From contig NVSO02000210.1 in NCBI GenBank assembly GCA_002401305.2, forward strand, positions 1-8,855: DNA of 8,855 nucleotides. Direction: 5' to 3'. The first letter of the stretch is position 1; each line of letters opens with the position of its first letter. The notes under the pieces were generated by a model. The model saw only the letters and a list, made by a program, of their open reading frames with translations. It made no database searches and had not been told where the DNA came from. Origin of the DNA: Rhodobiaceae bacterium. GTDB taxonomy: Bacteria; Pseudomonadota; Alphaproteobacteria; Parvibaculales; Parvibaculaceae. Below are positions 7,351 through 8,855 of the stretch, piece after piece. The position numbers were made by a program, and so were the translations under genes.

Positions 7351-8541
7351 TTACTCAACGATTGTAGACACAACGCCCGCGCCAACCGTCCGGCCACCTT
7401 CACGGATAGCGAAGCGAAGCTTCTCTTCCATGGCGATCGGAGCAATCAACTCAACGTTCATGTTTACATTATCGCCAGGCATAACCATTTCCGTGCCTTC
7501 TGGCAGAGTTACAACACCAGTAACATCTGTCGTACGGAAGTAGAACTGTGGACGATAGTTTGTGAAGAATGGTGTGTGACGACCACCCTCTTCTTTCGTC
7601 AGAATGTATGCTTCTGCAACAAACTTCGTGTGAGGTGTGATCGAACCAGGAGCACAAAGAACCTGACCCCGCTCAACACCCTCACGGGTAACACCGCGAA
7701 GCAATGCACCAATGTTGTCACCAGCTTCACCGCGATCAAGCAGCTTGCGGAACATTTCAACACCCGTACAAGTGGTTTTGGTCGTGTCGTGAATGCCAAC
7801 GATTTCAATCTCTTCGCCAACATTAATCACACCACGTTCAACCCGGCCTGTCACAACTGTACCACGACCTGAAATTGAGAATACATCCTCAATAGGCATC
7901 AGGAATGGCAGATCAATAGGACGATCTGGCTGTGGAATGTACTCATCAACAGCTTTCATAAGCTCTTTGATGGAGTTCTTGCCGATTTCGTCATCACGAC
8001 CTTCAAGCGCTGCCAAAGCAGACCCTTTAATGATCGGAATCTCATCACCTGGATAATCATACGTGTCAAGCAACTCGCGGATTTCCATTTCAACCAATTC
8101 GATCAACTCTTCGTCGTCAACTTGGTCAACTTTGTTCATGTAAACAACCAGCGCTGGCACACCAACCTGACGCGCAAGCAAAATGTGCTCACGTGTCTGT
8201 GGCATAGGACCATCAGCAGCGTTCACCACCAAGATACCACCATCCATTTGGGCGGCACCGGTGATCATGTTTTTCACATAGTCAGCGTGACCCGGGCAAT
8301 CAACGTGGGCGTAGTGACGTGCTTCAGTCTCATACTCAACGTGAGCTGTAGAGATCGTGATGCCACGTGCTTTCTCTTCTGGCGCTTTGTCGATATCAGA
8401 GTAATCAGAGAAGACCGCCCCGCCTGTTTCAGCTAGCACTTTCGTGATCGCTGCTGTCAGCGTGGTTTTACCATGGTCAACGTGACCAATAGTCCCAATG
8501 TTACAATGCGGTTTGGTACGCTCAAATTTTTCCTTGGCCAT
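7351..8541 (-). CDS. tuf: Translation elongation factor Tu
   Basis: EF-Tu is the GTPase that delivers aminoacyl-tRNA to the ribosomal A site. The 396-residue product is full length. The GTPase domain has the P-loop GHVDHGKT at residues 19-26, switch I RGITIS at 59-64 (Thr62), the G3 motif DCPGH at 81-85 (His85 being the catalytic histidine), NKVD at 136-139 and the SAL motif at 174-176. Domains II and III follow, with [12 protein letters not shown] and the C-terminal [17 protein letters not shown] ribosome-binding site lies 11 bases before the ATG. Upstream is a 199-base leader and tRNA-Gly; downstream is a hairpin and then rpsJ. fusA, the usual upstream neighbour at str-type tuf loci, is not in the window. 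A second tuf copy elsewhere is possible. Confidence 0.99.
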   Translation of the reverse strand: MAKEKFERTKPHCNIGTIGHVDHGKTTLTAAITKVLAETGGAVFSDYSDIDKAPEEKARGITISTAHVEYETEARHYAHVDCPGHADYVKNMITGAAQMDGGILVVNAADGPMPQTREHILLARQVGVPALVVYMNKVDQVDDEELIELVEMEIRELLDTYDYPGDEIPIIKGSALAALEGRDDEIGKNSIKELMKAVDEYIPQPDRPIDLPFLMPIEDVFSISGRGTVVTGRVERGVINVGEEIEIVGIHDTTKTTCTGVEMFRKLLDRGEAGDNIGALLRGVTREGVERGQVLCAPGSITPHTKFVAEAYILTKEEGGRHTPFFTNYRPQFYFRTTDVTGVVTLPEGTEMVMPGDNVNMNVELIAPIAMEEKLRFAIREGGRTVGAGVVSTIVE

Positions 8542-8740
8542 GGTTCACAAAACCTTCCGTCTATGGCGCTTACGACATCGCCGGCAAAAACCGGGCTTCA
8601 CTTTAAGCCAGCCCCCACCATTGAAGACCGCTTAACAAAATATTTTACAGCGGCATATCCCTACGCCAGCTAGCAGAACAGGCCCAAACCGACCCTCACC
8701 CGAACTGGCGGTGAGATCAATAGGGGCCGAAAAGAGAGAA
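8542..8740 (-). promoter_or_regulatory. Structured tRNA-Gly to tuf spacer / tuf leader
   Basis: This 199-base stretch has no credible gene. On the minus strand it holds several short inverted repeats in order. CTCACC/GGTGAG (8715-8710 with 8700-8695) is nested within GGCCC/GGGCC (8728-8724 with 8685-8681). GGCGTA/TATGCC (8667-8662 with 8657-8652) closes a GGGA loop of GNRA type. GGCTT/AAGCC (8609-8605 with 8598-8594) is followed by CGG and a run of five T. The last ten bases or so carry the GGAAGG site of tuf. I could not find a convincing -35/-10 pair. The tract may be a processed leader of a tRNA-tuf transcript, possibly with attenuation, which is inference. Confidence 0.45.
8594..8609 (-). 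promoter_or_regulatory. Weak attenuator-like hairpin in the tuf leader
   Basis: GGCTT and AAGCC form a perfect 5-base-pair stem with a 6-base loop, followed after CGG by TTTTT (8590-8586). A competing stem, GGGCT (8614-8610) with AGCCC (8597-8593), would abut the T-run more closely. Two mutually exclusive small stems before a T-run, upstream of tuf, resemble an attenuation element. The stems are short, so this could be chance. Confidence 0.25.
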
Positions 8741-8834
8741 TGGAGCGGGTGAAGGGAATCGAACCCTCATCTTCAGCTTGGAAGGCTATTGCTCGACCAT
8801 TGAGCTACACCCGCCCGAAAAGGCTTTCTCTCTT
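8732..8834 (-). repeat. Inverted repeat flanking tRNA-Gly
   Basis: The 9-base arms AAGAGAGAA (minus strand of 8834-8826, 5' of the tRNA) and TTCTCTCTT (minus strand of 8740-8732, directly after CCA) are perfect complements. In a precursor transcript they could pair and bring the leader and trailer together, leaving an 11-base unpaired piece at the 5' side next to the acceptor stem. The arms are low in complexity, so chance is not excluded. Confidence 0.5.
8741..8814 (-). tRNA. tRNA-Gly, anticodon UCC
   Basis: The minus strand from 8814 to 8741 folds as a complete 74-base cloverleaf with an encoded 3' CCA. The acceptor stem GCGGGTG/CACCCGC has seven pairs and is followed by discriminator T. 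The D arm is GCTC-AATGGTC-GAGC. The anticodon loop CTTCCAA places UCC (plus 8780-8782) for GGA and probably GGG codons. The T arm is GAGGG-TTCGATT-CCCTT. The anticodon stem has an A-A mismatch at its top pair and a wobble next to it, so it is on the weak side. In E. coli the matching tRNA (glyT, also UCC) is likewise encoded shortly upstream of tufB and cotranscribed with it. Confidence 0.96.
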
Positions 8835-8855
8835 AGCATATATTCAGCGCACACG

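Noticed and set aside
8815..8855. AT-rich stretch (TATATGCTAAG on the minus strand) upstream of tRNA-Gly as a possible -10 promoter element
   Set aside because: The -35 position would fall at or beyond the window edge, and the tRNA may be processed from a longer multi-tRNA transcript, so I cannot support a promoter call.

Overview
This window is a compact run of ribosomal-protein and translation genes, all read on the minus strand. It appears to come from an alphaproteobacterium with a moderate, roughly 50% GC genome. The sequences fit that group: a 101-residue S14 without zinc ligands, an L3 with an Ala/Glu-rich C-terminal tail, and an S10 cluster that runs into the spc cluster with almost no spacer. 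I cannot name the genus from this stretch. A marine or free-living lineage is plausible but unproven.

In transcription order (right to left) the window holds tRNA-Gly(UCC), a 199-base structured leader, tuf (EF-Tu), and a terminator-like hairpin. The S10 group follows: rpsJ, rplC, rplD, rplW, rplB, rpsS, rplV, rpsC, rplP, rpmC, rpsQ. The spc group comes next: rplN, rplX, rplE, rpsN, rpsH. The left edge falls 12 bases after the rpsH stop, so the next gene (rplF would be usual) is outside the window. All 17 protein genes start with ATG, are full length and carry no frameshift. Spacers are short (0-68 bases), and several neighbours overlap (rplE/rplX 8 bases, rplW/rplD 4 bases, rplD/rplC 1 base, rpsC/rplV 1 base).

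The genes act together. The L and S proteins build the large and small ribosomal subunits, EF-Tu delivers aminoacyl-tRNA, and S10 is also the NusE transcription antitermination factor. Most ribosome-binding sites lie in the last codons of the preceding gene, which suggests translational coupling down one long transcript.

Most of the window is ordinary core-genome sequence, and I found no new system in it. The parts worth a second look are non-coding. tuf has tRNA-Gly(UCC) upstream, as at E. coli tufB loci, but rpsJ downstream, as at tufA loci. A good stem-loop with a short T-rich tail sits between tuf and rpsJ. The tRNA precursor ends are complementary over 9 bases. The tuf leader can fold into several hairpins. 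Small hairpins precede rplN, rpsN and rplP, and the one before rplN covers its ribosome-binding site. No stretch over 300 bases lacks a gene.
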